From Bdellovibrionales bacterium (GTDB taxonomy: Bacteria > Bdellovibrionota > Bacteriovoracia > Bacteriovoracales > Bacteriovoracaceae): 7,764 bases of DNA. A program made the position numbers and the translations under genes. The stretch covers positions 1 through 7,764 of the forward strand of contig DAOVTR010000066.1 in NCBI GenBank assembly GCA_030633015.1, in the 5' to 3' direction. The stretch's first letter is position 1. Each line of letters starts with the position of its first letter. Shown here piece after piece: positions 1 through 7,300 of the stretch. The notes below the pieces were generated by a model. That model did not search any database. It was not told the origin of the DNA and saw only the letters and a list, made by a program, of their open reading frames with translations.

Positions 1-1
1 A

Positions 2-649
2 GATAAAAAATATATTGATTCCGCAATAGACAGTGTAGGAATTAAAACTATTCAAAATGAATTTTTCTCAACATTGAGTGACGGTCAAAAACAAAAAACA
101 ATGATTGCAAGGGCCATTGCTCAAAATACATCTTTAATTTTATTGGATGAACCAACTACGTTTTTGGATATTTCTAGCAAAATAGAAATTATTAGTCAGT
201 TAAAGTCTATTGTTCAAAAAAATAAGATTGCAATTTTATTTTCATCACATGATTGGGAGCTAATTTTAAAGGTAGCAAATAGAATGTGGCTTATAGATGA
301 CAAAGGACATTTTGAATATGGGATGCCAGAGGATCTACTTTTAAATGGCAAAATTACCTCTTATTTTAAAAATGATAATTTTAGATTTGACGAGAAATCT
401 GCTAGGTTTATTAAAATAAATAACAATACAAAAGCGATCTATTTAAAAGAAAATGGATCTGATGATTTGAAAAAATCATGGACAAGACATGCTATTGAAA
501 AAGAGGGATATAAAATATTGGATTCAACAGATAACAACATTGCGGAAGTCGAAATTGTTAATGATAGTTGGTTACTTTTTTTTCAAGGTGAACACTATCA
601 GTGCAAGTCACTTGACCATTTGATTAAATGGTTAAATTATCTTTTATAA
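2..649 (+). CDS. ABC transporter ATP-binding protein, FecE/BtuD-like importer type, 5' end missing
   Basis: The reading frame is open from base 2, so the gene starts before the window; the visible part is 215 residues, and the Walker A/P-loop region (perhaps 110-120 residues) is missing. The TTG at base 74 lies inside the signature motif and is not a start. Visible motifs in the partial numbering: ABC signature LSDGQ at 25-29 (a variant of LSGGQ), Walker B LILLDEP at 45-51, D-loop FLDIS at about 54-58, and the switch histidine in FSSHD at 83. This energises uptake through a partner permease at the inner membrane. Family resemblance is to ATPases importing siderophores, haem or cobalamin; the substrate cannot be read from this part. 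About 90 residues follow the ATPase core, with a WTRHAIEKEGY motif near 160-170. I recall a similar tail in Bacteroidetes FecE-like proteins, which is memory and not a search. Its 3' end overlaps the convergent DUF445 gene by 6 bases. Confidence 0.9.
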   Translation, partial: DKKYIDSAIDSVGIKTIQNEFFSTLSDGQKQKTMIARAIAQNTSLILLDEPTTFLDISSKIEIISQLKSIVQKNKIAILFSSHDWELILKVANRMWLIDDKGHFEYGMPEDLLLNGKITSYFKNDNFRFDEKSARFIKINNNTKAIYLKENGSDDLKKSWTRHAIEKEGYKILDSTDNNIAEVEIVNDSWLLFFQGEHYQCKSLDHLIKWLNYLL

Positions 650-1402
650 CGCTTTTGAAAGACTCATAAAAAGACCAATTATTCCTCCGAAAACACCACC
701 CCAAACAACAAGCCAGCCTAAATGTTTTTTTATCATATCTTGTATGATCTGCTTAACAATTTGAGGAGTTAGCTCGTTTAGTCGTAGTTGAACAATTTGT
801 TCGACTTTTTCAAGAATAGATTTGGCCCCCATTGCAGAACCGCTCTCAGCTATGGCCTGCTGAAATTTATCAGTATTGAAAATCTCGATGATCCCTTCTT
901 TCATTTTTTCAATAAAAGAGTTTTTAATTGGGCCAAGGGCATTTGCTCCACCAAACATTGAAAGCATTCCTCCAAGGGGAGACTGTTCGATAGTTAGAAC
1001 AAGTTTTTCAAAGAGAGTATCATAATCAATTGCATCTAAAATAATGTCAGTATTTAGTTTTAAATTTTCATTATTGGATTTGAAAAAATTATCAATATTT
1101 TCTTTGGTAAAAAATTGATTCATTACCAGATCTTTAATTCCCTCTTTAAATTCTTCAAAGCGGTTTGGTATAACACCCGATCCGTATAGTAGCGGAACTT
1201 TTTCAAACAGCATGTAAATTGCAAGCCAATTTGTAATTGCTCCTGACAGAGCAAAATAACCAATTGATTGAATGTGTTTTCCATAAACTGGGCCATAGTA
1301 ACCTAAAACAATAATTGCCATGGCAATTAAGTTGGTGGTTAAACTTTTATCAATAATAAAAGGTGCGTTGGTTTTGTTAATTTTTGGTAGTGTGTTTTCC
1401 AT
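644..1402 (-). CDS. DUF445 family inner-membrane protein
   Basis: A 252-residue protein that resembles the DUF445 family (YheB-like membrane proteins of unknown function). Residues 20-40 form a hydrophobic segment. A second segment at about 47-66 contains the family-like stretch GAITNWLAIYMLFE (54-67), followed by GSGVIPNRFEEFKEGI (75-90), which is the most recognisable part of the family. A long, mostly helical, charged middle (about 90-225) leads to a C-terminal membrane segment at about 228-248 that is rich in Gly and Trp. The predicted topology is two membrane segments near the N-terminus and one at the C-terminus, with a large soluble domain between; which side that domain faces is not clear. 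The ATG follows the stop of the HtrA gene by 5 bases, so both genes are almost certainly on one transcript and may be translationally coupled. No strong Shine-Dalgarno is seen, only a purine-rich AGCAGAG upstream. No enzymatic motif is visible. Confidence 0.85.
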   Translation of the reverse strand: MENTLPKINKTNAPFIIDKSLTTNLIAMAIIVLGYYGPVYGKHIQSIGYFALSGAITNWLAIYMLFEKVPLLYGSGVIPNRFEEFKEGIKDLVMNQFFTKENIDNFFKSNNENLKLNTDIILDAIDYDTLFEKLVLTIEQSPLGGMLSMFGGANALGPIKNSFIEKMKEGIIEIFNTDKFQQAIAESGSAMGAKSILEKVEQIVQLRLNELTPQIVKQIIQDMIKKHLGWLVVWGGVFGGIIGLFMSLSKAL

Positions 1403-1407
1403 AGTTG

Positions 1408-2484
1408 TTACTCTGCTTGTACTTTGGTTAATTTTACTTTAAGTTTTTTTTTGGAATTATTTCGAAGGTAAGTTATCTCAACATAATCTCCAACTTTATA
1501 CTCTTGAAGAATATTATAAATATCACTTAAATCTTTAGTTTCCTTGCCATCAATAGCAATTATAATATCGCCTAATATAATTCGTCCGTATTCATCTCTT
1601 CTGAGAGTGCGAAGTCCAGACTTGGATATCGGATTTTTTTTATCTAGAAAGCCGGTTATTACAATTCCCTTTTCAATCCCAAGTCTGTTTTTATATTGGT
1701 CGGGCAAAATAGCAATTCCAAGGCCTGGCTGAATTACTTTTCCATATTTAATAATTTGTGGAACCATGCGATTGATCGTATCAGATGGTATGGCGAAACC
1801 TATTCCTGTACTTGTTCCTGTCTTTGAAAAAATCATGGTATTCATTCCAATAAGTTCACCACTAGAGTTAAAAAGTGGTCCACCAGAATTACCGGGGTTG
1901 ATAGATGCGTCCGTTTGTATCATTCCATAAATTTTAAGGCCGGTTATACCAACAATTCTTCGATTAAGTGCCGAAATTATCCCAGTGGTTACAGTGTTGT
2001 CCATTCCAAATGGGTTTCCAATGGCAATTGCTTTTTGGCCAACTTGTAGTGTACTTGAATTGCCAGGAAAAATAGGAGTAAGTTTATTGGGGAGAGAGGT
2101 CAGCTTTAAGACGGCAATATCTTTTCGCGGCTCTCCACCAACAGGTTTTGCTTTATATTGTTTTTTATCATTATTAAAAGTAACAATAAAAGAGTCACTA
2201 CCTTCTACAACATGAAAGTTAGTAACGATATGCCCCTTTTTATCCCAGACAAAGCCAGAGCCAGAACCCCGAGGAATTTCTATCTGTTCTCTATTCCAAA
2301 AATCAGTGGCTACGCTAATGCTGGTAATATTAACAACTGAATGGCTTAGTTTATGGTATATCTCAATAGTATTTTTTTCATTTTCTAGTAGTAATTTATG
2401 ATCATCTGCTGCGTTTGAATTGATGCATAAAAAAATAAATAAAACAGTAAGTAGTAATTTATTTTGGTAATTTATCATATTCAC
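1408..2484 (-). CDS. Periplasmic HtrA/Deg-type serine protease with one PDZ domain
   Basis: A 358-residue S1C (HtrA/DegP/DegS) serine protease that degrades or senses misfolded envelope proteins. Residues 1-25 are a Sec signal peptide: a short N-region with Lys9, a hydrophobic core LLTVLFIFLC, and a likely cut after SNA (25/26). Cys20 is not in a good lipobox. The trypsin-like domain spans about 45-245 with a full catalytic triad: His91 in NFHVVEG, Asp122 in RKDIAVLKL, and Ser200 in INPGNSGGPLF. A single PDZ domain covers about 253-355, with the substrate-binding loop probably near 254-258 (PGLGI) and GDIIIAIDGKE at 305-315. One PDZ makes it closer to DegS or HhoA/HtrA layouts than to DegP/DegQ, which have two; unlike DegS it looks secreted instead of anchored. 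It is the first gene of an operon with the DUF445 gene. The start is GTG, chosen because a GGAG lies 5 bases upstream; the in-frame ATG two codons later would be 11 bases away. Confidence 0.95.
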   Translation of the reverse strand: MNMINYQNKLLLTVLFIFLCINSNAADDHKLLLENEKNTIEIYHKLSHSVVNITSISVATDFWNREQIEIPRGSGSGFVWDKKGHIVTNFHVVEGSDSFIVTFNNDKKQYKAKPVGGEPRKDIAVLKLTSLPNKLTPIFPGNSSTLQVGQKAIAIGNPFGMDNTVTTGIISALNRRIVGITGLKIYGMIQTDASINPGNSGGPLFNSSGELIGMNTMIFSKTGTSTGIGFAIPSDTINRMVPQIIKYGKVIQPGLGIAILPDQYKNRLGIEKGIVITGFLDKKNPISKSGLRTLRRDEYGRIILGDIIIAIDGKETKDLSDIYNILQEYKVGDYVEITYLRNNSKKKLKVKLTKVQAE

Positions 2485-2489
2485 AGGTA

Positions 2490-2493
2490 CTCC
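2490..2493 (-). promoter_or_regulatory. Ribosome binding site GGAG deciding the GTG start of the HtrA gene
   Basis: On the minus strand the sequence reads GGAG, then TACCT, then GTG. The 5-base spacing favours the GTG at 2484 over the ATG at 2478. Both starts leave the signal peptide essentially intact. Confidence 0.65.
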
Positions 2494-2514
2494 GTTTGCA
2501 AATCGTTACTAGAA

Positions 2515-2520
2515 GTTATA
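2515..2520 (-). promoter_or_regulatory. Possible -10 box (TATAAC) for the HtrA-DUF445 operon
   Basis: On the minus strand the bases read TATAAC, five of six matches to TATAAT. Transcription would start near 2508 and leave a leader of roughly 24 bases that still contains the GGAG. No good -35 hexamer is seen at 16-18 bases upstream, so the promoter would be weak, activator-dependent, or falsely called in AT-rich DNA. Confidence 0.35.
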
Positions 2521-2531
2521 GAAATCTATAA
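2516..2531. repeat. Perfect palindrome between divergent genes, possible operator
   Basis: TTATAGA and TCTATAA form perfect 7-base inverted arms around a central AA. The element lies in the middle of the 78-base gap between the divergent HtrA and psd genes and overlaps both candidate -10 boxes. Its length and position would suit a dimeric helix-turn-helix repressor acting on both genes. However, AT-rich palindromes of this size can arise by chance and through the symmetry of -10 boxes themselves. Confidence 0.4.
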
Positions 2532-2532
2532 T
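2527..2532 (+). promoter_or_regulatory. Possible -10 box (TATAAT) for psd
   Basis: An exact TATAAT consensus. Start of transcription would fall near 2539, giving a leader of about 24 bases containing the AAGG ribosome binding site (2552-2555). No convincing -35 is present at the right spacing. A second candidate, TATACT at 2541-2546, would place the transcript start on top of the ribosome binding site and is less likely. Confidence 0.45.
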
Positions 2533-2562
2533 CTCAATTTTATACTAAATCAAGGCTAGAAG

Positions 2563-3453
2563 ATGGATATTAATTACTTCAATAGAAAACTTAATAAATT
2601 TGAAATTGAAAAAGTTTATGGAAGTTTACTTATCGAATTCCTATATGCGTCATTTTATGGCAGGTTATTGGGAAAACTACTTGCTTATTCTCCATTTTCT
2701 AAATTTTATGGATGGATACAATCTCGTCATCAAAGTGCAAAGAAAATTCCTAAATTTATAAAAGATTTTAAAATTAAAATGGAAGATTTCGAAACAGATG
2801 TTTCTGAACCTAAATACTACAATACATTTAATGATTTTTTCATTAGAAAGTTAAAAAAAAATGCAAGGCCGTGGACTGAAAACAAAAAGCAAATGCCAGC
2901 GTTTTGTGAAGGGAGATATTTTGGTTATAAATCGTTGACTGATGATCTTCTAATCCCTGTTAAGGGAAAATATTTAAATAGTGAACAGCTTCTTAAAAAT
3001 AGTCGATGGCAAGGAGTGTTTGAAGGAGGCCCCGTTTTAATTGGAAGACTTTGTCCCGTAGATTATCACCGTTTTCATTTTCCAGATGATGGTAAAGTTA
3101 TAGATAGCTATCGGTTGCACGGAAAATACCATTCAGTTAATCCAATAGCCTTAAAAAACAGACCAGATATTTTTGTTACTAACGAGAGACATGTAACAAT
3201 TATTGAAACTGAAAACTTTAAAAAATTAGCTTATATTGAAGTAGGGGCCATGGCCGTTGGGAAAATTGTTCAAAGTTACAATAAAGACTCATTTATGAGA
3301 GCAGATGAAAAAGGATATTTTTTATTTGGAGGATCAACTGTAATTATTGTTGGTGAAAAGGGAGCATGGTCTCCGACTGATGATATTTTAGATTATACAA
3401 AAAAAGGTATAGAGGTATATGTGGAACTTGGAGATCAGGTGGCCCATATCTGA
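2563..3453 (+). CDS. psd: Phosphatidylserine decarboxylase proenzyme
   Basis: Converts phosphatidylserine to phosphatidylethanolamine and CO2 at the cytoplasmic membrane, using a pyruvoyl group formed by self-cleavage. The 296-residue proenzyme shows the self-cleavage site FGGSTVI at 255-261; Ser258 would become the pyruvoyl at the start of a 39-residue alpha chain. Other conserved blocks are NTFNDFFIRKLK (87-98), PVKGKYL (132-138), RLCPVDYHRFHFP (162-174) holding the presumed triad histidine His172, HSVNPIAL (190-197) and EVGAMAVGKIVQ (226-237). The layout matches the Clostridium-like form more than the E. coli form as I recall them. One oddity: the usual PADG segment carrying the triad aspartate (Asp90 in E. 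coli) reads PAFCEGRY (112-119), so Glu116 appears to replace it. The ATG follows AAGG by 7 bases. It is divergent from the HtrA gene; the phosphatidylserine synthase partner is not in the window. No clear terminator follows. Confidence 0.95.
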   Translation: MDINYFNRKLNKFEIEKVYGSLLIEFLYASFYGRLLGKLLAYSPFSKFYGWIQSRHQSAKKIPKFIKDFKIKMEDFETDVSEPKYYNTFNDFFIRKLKKNARPWTENKKQMPAFCEGRYFGYKSLTDDLLIPVKGKYLNSEQLLKNSRWQGVFEGGPVLIGRLCPVDYHRFHFPDDGKVIDSYRLHGKYHSVNPIALKNRPDIFVTNERHVTIIETENFKKLAYIEVGAMAVGKIVQSYNKDSFMRADEKGYFLFGGSTVIIVGEKGAWSPTDDILDYTKKGIEVYVELGDQVAHI

Positions 3454-3460
3454 TACAGTT

Positions 3461-3478
3461 TGTTCCTATTCTGGAACA
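3461..3478. repeat. Short inverted repeat downstream of psd
   Basis: TGTTCC and GGAACA are perfect 6-base arms around a 6-base centre, 8 bases after the psd stop. No T-run follows, so it is a poor intrinsic terminator. It could be a weak RNA hairpin at the psd 3' end or a protein-binding dyad upstream of the following two-gene unit, about 80 bases before its first start codon. The 104-base gap (3454-3557) shows no other clear element; a TTGATA at 3497-3502 lacks a well-placed -10 partner. Confidence 0.35.
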
Positions 3479-3557
3479 CTTTAATTAACTAACATATTGA
3501 TAATTCGTTTTTTAAAATGGCACATATCTTGCTCATTACTATTTTAAAGGGGGAATT

Positions 3558-3866
3558 ATGGATTTACAAAAAACAATCTTTAAAAAGTATTTTGAAGCGA
3601 AGGGAAAAAAAACACTTAGAGAGATGGCGGAGGAAACCGGAATTAATTTAAGTAGAATCTTTAGATTATTAAATGGCTGTAAAATGCGACTTGATGAATA
3701 TGAGAAATTTGACGTTGTTATCAAAGGCAACAATAAAAATCAACTTAAAGATCTGATTGAAGATTGTGATAAAAAATTATCAGTCATAACTTTAAAGGAA
3801 ATTGAAATGTTCATTAATCGTAAAATTGATTTGTGGCAATTACAAAATGAAAACGTAAGAGCATAG
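3558..3866 (+). CDS. Small helix-turn-helix protein, putative DNA-binding regulator
   Basis: A 102-residue protein with no family I can name with certainty. Residues 19-40 read as a helix-turn-helix of the XRE/lambda-repressor style: a first helix TLREMAEET, a turn at GINL, and a recognition helix SRIFRLLNG, followed by a short CKMRLDEYEKF segment like the third helix that follows in XRE proteins. The rest (about 58-100) is charged and predicted helical, possibly a dimerisation tail, and has no catalytic motif. It would be a cytoplasmic DNA-binding protein. The start is firmly supported by AAAGGGGG ending 4 bases before the ATG, the strongest ribosome binding site in the window. The next gene starts 10 bases after its stop, so they form a two-gene operon. 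It could be a transcription factor acting on its own promoter or on neighbours; nothing in the sequence identifies its targets. Confidence 0.75.
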   Translation: MDLQKTIFKKYFEAKGKKTLREMAEETGINLSRIFRLLNGCKMRLDEYEKFDVVIKGNNKNQLKDLIEDCDKKLSVITLKEIEMFINRKIDLWQLQNENVRA

Positions 3867-3871
3867 GGGAG
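3865..3871 (+). promoter_or_regulatory. Ribosome binding site overlapping the upstream stop codon
   Basis: AGGGGAG begins within the TAG stop of the helix-turn-helix gene and ends 5 bases before the ATG at 3877. The arrangement suggests translational coupling, so the two proteins are likely made together in a fixed ratio. Confidence 0.65.
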
Positions 3872-3876
3872 TTGAA

Positions 3877-4380
3877 ATGGAAAAGGGATTACTTATAATT
3901 GAAAGAATGGTTTTAGAATCTATTTTAGATAAAGAAAAAAACATTGAAGAGATTTCAGAAGATACAGGTCTAGATAAGAGGCTTTTAATAAATATTATAC
4001 CTAATTTTATTTTTAAAAATATTATCGTTTATAAAAATGGGTACTACTATTTAAATTCAAAAGAAAAAAACAAATGGATAAAAAAGATTAATGAAAAGTC
4101 TTCAGTAAAAGAGGAGTTAAAGGATGTATTTGCTTCATTGGTTAACGAGTATTTTAAAAATGAAAGTGGAAAAACAGATCTTAAGTTGAGGAAAATATGG
4201 CTTTCACCATACGAGCAAAAAATATTTAATATGCACCTTAATTCTCTTGAAGAATTTGTAAGCAACATTGAAAATGATAAGAAAAGAGGAGAAAATGACA
4301 AGCTTTGCGATAAACAAGTCGTATTTTGGGGACATTCAAAATACTCTTCAATTATTGATAGCTTTTTAAATGTAGGTTAG
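3877..4380 (+). CDS. Hypothetical winged-helix-like protein paired with the HTH protein
   Basis: A 167-residue, lysine-rich, soluble protein that I do not recognise by name. Residues 5-60 look like a winged helix: a first helix (LLIIERMVLESIL), a second (NIEEISEDT), a recognition helix after the turn at GLDKR (about 32-42), then IIVYKNGYYYLN as a two-strand wing. This is the common pattern for reading 'which transcription state' in MarR/DUF4423-like regulators, but the match is by shape only. The middle (about 65-135) is helical and charged; the end contains KQVVFWGHSKYSSIIDSFL (146-164). It has no signal peptide, membrane segment or enzyme motif. It is coupled to the preceding gene by a 10-base gap. 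Its stop is one base away from the stop of convergent metH, leaving no room for a separate terminator. Together the pair resembles, loosely, a TIGR02147/DUF4423-type regulator divided into two polypeptides; that is a guess. Confidence 0.6.
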   Translation: MEKGLLIIERMVLESILDKEKNIEEISEDTGLDKRLLINIIPNFIFKNIIVYKNGYYYLNSKEKNKWIKKINEKSSVKEELKDVFASLVNEYFKNESGKTDLKLRKIWLSPYEQKIFNMHLNSLEEFVSNIENDKKRGENDKLCDKQVVFWGHSKYSSIIDSFLNVG

Positions 4381-4381
4381 A

Positions 4382-7300
4382 TTAATTACCAACACTAAAG
4401 TAACTTGTTTGAGGATGATGAAAGACCAGTGCAGAAACAGAAGCTTCTGGTTCCATCATAAAACCTTCAGTTAAATTTAGTTTTATATCGTTTTTAGGTT
4501 TTAGAAGATCGAATATAATTTTTTGATCCTTAAGATCGGGGCAAGCAGGATAACCAAATGAATATCTATTGCCTCGATATTTTCCCTGAAAACGATCTAG
4601 CATTGTCATCGATACTGGATCAGGAAAACCCCATGAAGAGCGAATTTTTCCATGGAGATATTCTGCATATGCTTCAGCAAGTTCTAGTGCCATTGCCGAT
4701 AGAATGTGAGATCTTAAAAACTGATCACTGTTTTTTAGTCTTTCGACTTCTTTTGTAATACCAGAGCCTACGGTAACAAAAAAGATTGCCATATTATCCA
4801 TCTTCTTTTCGTCTAAAGGAGTCAAATAATCACTTATACAAAGTCCATTCTCTTTTAACTGTCTTGGTAGTATTATTTCTGTTAATTGTGTTTTTTCAGT
4901 TTCATCAAATATTTTAATTGAATTTTTATCAGATTTGGCTTTGAAAAATTGATATACAGCTCCAGTTGTAAGCAAGTCATCCATGTATTTTTCTTTTACC
5001 TGTTTTACTTCGTTATAAATTTCAATTGCTTTTTCTCCTTCAGGAAAAGAGGTTAATTTTGCAAAATCTTCACTCATAAGATGCTCTGCAATTTTACCTT
5101 TAATTCCTAAATGTCTTGTGAAAAGCATTTTGGGATTTATAAATTTCCATATGGAATCAATGGAAATATTTTTAAGTATATGTCGCTTAAAATCAGCAGG
5201 CTCAGGAATCTCACTTGAAATTGAGATTTTACTTGATCTGTTGTTTGAATATATTTTTTCCGGTGTCTTTTTTGTTGAATCTTCTTTAATTAGATGGCGT
5301 CTTGTCTTTTCATCTGAAATAAATGTTTTAAATTGTTTTGGGTCAGAGATAATATTTGTAAGTCTAAGTCCATCCATTGCATCTTTTGCGTAATAAACAT
5401 CTCCTGAGTTATAGACCGTTGCAGCTTTGGTATCGACAAACTTTTTTGATAGCGCTGCTCCTCCTAATAATACGGGTATCTCTATATTAAATTGAGAAAA
5501 TTGCTTAAGAGTATTTACCATCTCTTGTGCTGATTTTACTAGTAGGCCAGAGAGGCCAATGATATCTGGATTATGTTTTTTTATGGCCTGTAGTAGTTGA
5601 TCAGAAGAAATTTTAATACCTAGGTTAATAATCTCATAACCATTATTTGAAAGAACAATATCGACTAAGTTTTTTCCAATATCATGAACGTCACCTTTTA
5701 CTGTTGCAAGAAGAAACTTTTTCTTGGCCGTAGAAGTAGATTTATCCATAAATGATTCAAGATAATTCACAGCAAACTTCATTACTTCTGCTGATTGTAA
5801 AACTTCAGCAACTATGAGTTTATTATCATTAAATAGTTTACCTACCTCTTTCATCCCATTCATTAATGGCCCATTAATGATTTTCATTGGGTCCATTGTC
5901 TTTTTCATCTCTTCAAGATCTTTTTGTAAATTTTCTTTTATTCCTTCAATTACGTAGCTCGCGAGGCGTTGTTCAATTGGAATATTATTATCTAACTTTG
6001 TGGGTTCTTTTTTATAATCTCTAAAATGTTCAACGAATTTTGAAATAGGATCATCACCTTTATTCCAAATTAAATCTTGTGCAAGCTCTATTTCAATATC
6101 TTTTAGTTGAGTGAATCTTCTAAGTCGTTGAGTATTGACAATGGCCAAGTCAAGTCCTGCTTTTACGCAGTGATATAAAAAAACAGAATTTAGTACCTCG
6201 CGTCCACCAGGGGGAAGGCCAAAAGATACATTTGAAAGACCGACTACTGTTTTACACTTGGGAAATGATTTTTTAATTAGTCTTATCCCTTCAATAGTTT
6301 CAATTGCTGATCCAATATATTTTTGATCTCCTGTTGCACATGGAAATACTAAAGGGTCAAAATACATATCGTTTTCAGAAATATTATATTTTGTTGATAG
6401 AAGATCACGGGATCGAGTTGTAATTTCAAGTTTACGATCTCTTGTTACGGCCATACCATTTTCAAGGTCTTCGTCAATGCAACCAATAACAAGTGCAGAT
6501 CCATATTCTTTTGCTAGGGGAACAATTTCATCAAATCTTTTTTCTCCATCTTCAAGATTTATGGAGTTTATTATGGATTTTCCTTGAGTATAAGTCAGTG
6601 CCGCAGAAATAACTTCCTTGTTAGTTGAATCAATCATTAGAGGAGCTTTAATCCTTTTAGTTAATACAGCTAGAAAATTTTTCATATCCTCTAATTCATC
6701 GCTATCAGGATTGGCCATGCATACATCTACAATATCTGCCCCCCCTTTGACCTGTTTGATTGCAATTTCACAAGCTTCATCTAATTTGTTTTCAGTTATT
6801 AACCTTTTAAATTTTTTTGATCCAATGACATTTGTTTTTTCTCCAATCAATACGGGTCTTTTTTCTTCATTGATTTCTAAGTAGTCTATTCCCGATAAAG
6901 TTGAAAGAGTATTGGAGGGAATAGAGCGGGGAGTTTTAGCTCTTGCAAGCTCACTCATTTTTTTTATATGATCATAGGTTGTACCACAGCAGCCGCCAAT
7001 GATATTTATCCACCCTTCTTCTATAAAATTCTCTAAAACCTTAGCAATCATTTCTGGAGTTTCAAGGTAGTTGCCATTTTCATCTGGAAGGCCCGCATTT
7101 GGTACACAAGATATATTTGTTTGCGCCATTTCGGACATTGTACGTAAATGATCAGTCATAAATTCAGGCCCAGTAGCACAATTGAGTCCGACATATAAAA
7201 GATCTTCATGTTCAAGAGATGTTATAAGTGATTCCGCAGTTTGTCCTGCTAACATTGTTCCATTAGCTTCAATTGTTACAGATACAGCGATAGGGATTAC

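Noticed and set aside
74..649. A 191-residue gene starting at TTG 74
   Set aside because: The frame stays open to base 2 and the supposed start is the leucine of the LSDGQ signature motif, so this is the tail of a longer gene entering from outside the window.
1985..2215. Plus-strand open frames inside the HtrA gene, also 1544-1732 and 2158-2340
   Set aside because: They are antisense to the conserved protease and PDZ domains and show no protein features of their own.
3461..3478. Rho-independent terminator for psd
   Set aside because: The stem is only 6 pairs and is followed by CTTTAATTAA instead of a run of T, so it was listed only as an inverted repeat.
3497..3542. Sigma-70 promoter for the regulator pair (TTGATA with CATATC or TACTAT)
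   Set aside because: Neither -10 candidate combines a good match with 16-18 base spacing.
4047..4301. Minus-strand open frame opposite the winged-helix-like gene, and a similar one at 3539-3733
   Set aside because: The plus-strand genes have strong ribosome binding sites and plausible domain structure, while these are hydrophobic/serine-rich shadows typical of antisense reading of Lys-rich genes.
4558..4758. Plus-strand open frame inside metH
   Set aside because: No ribosome binding site, no recognisable motif, and fully covered by the conserved AdoMet domain on the other strand. The open frames at 5118-5393 and 6618-6884 were rejected for the same reason.
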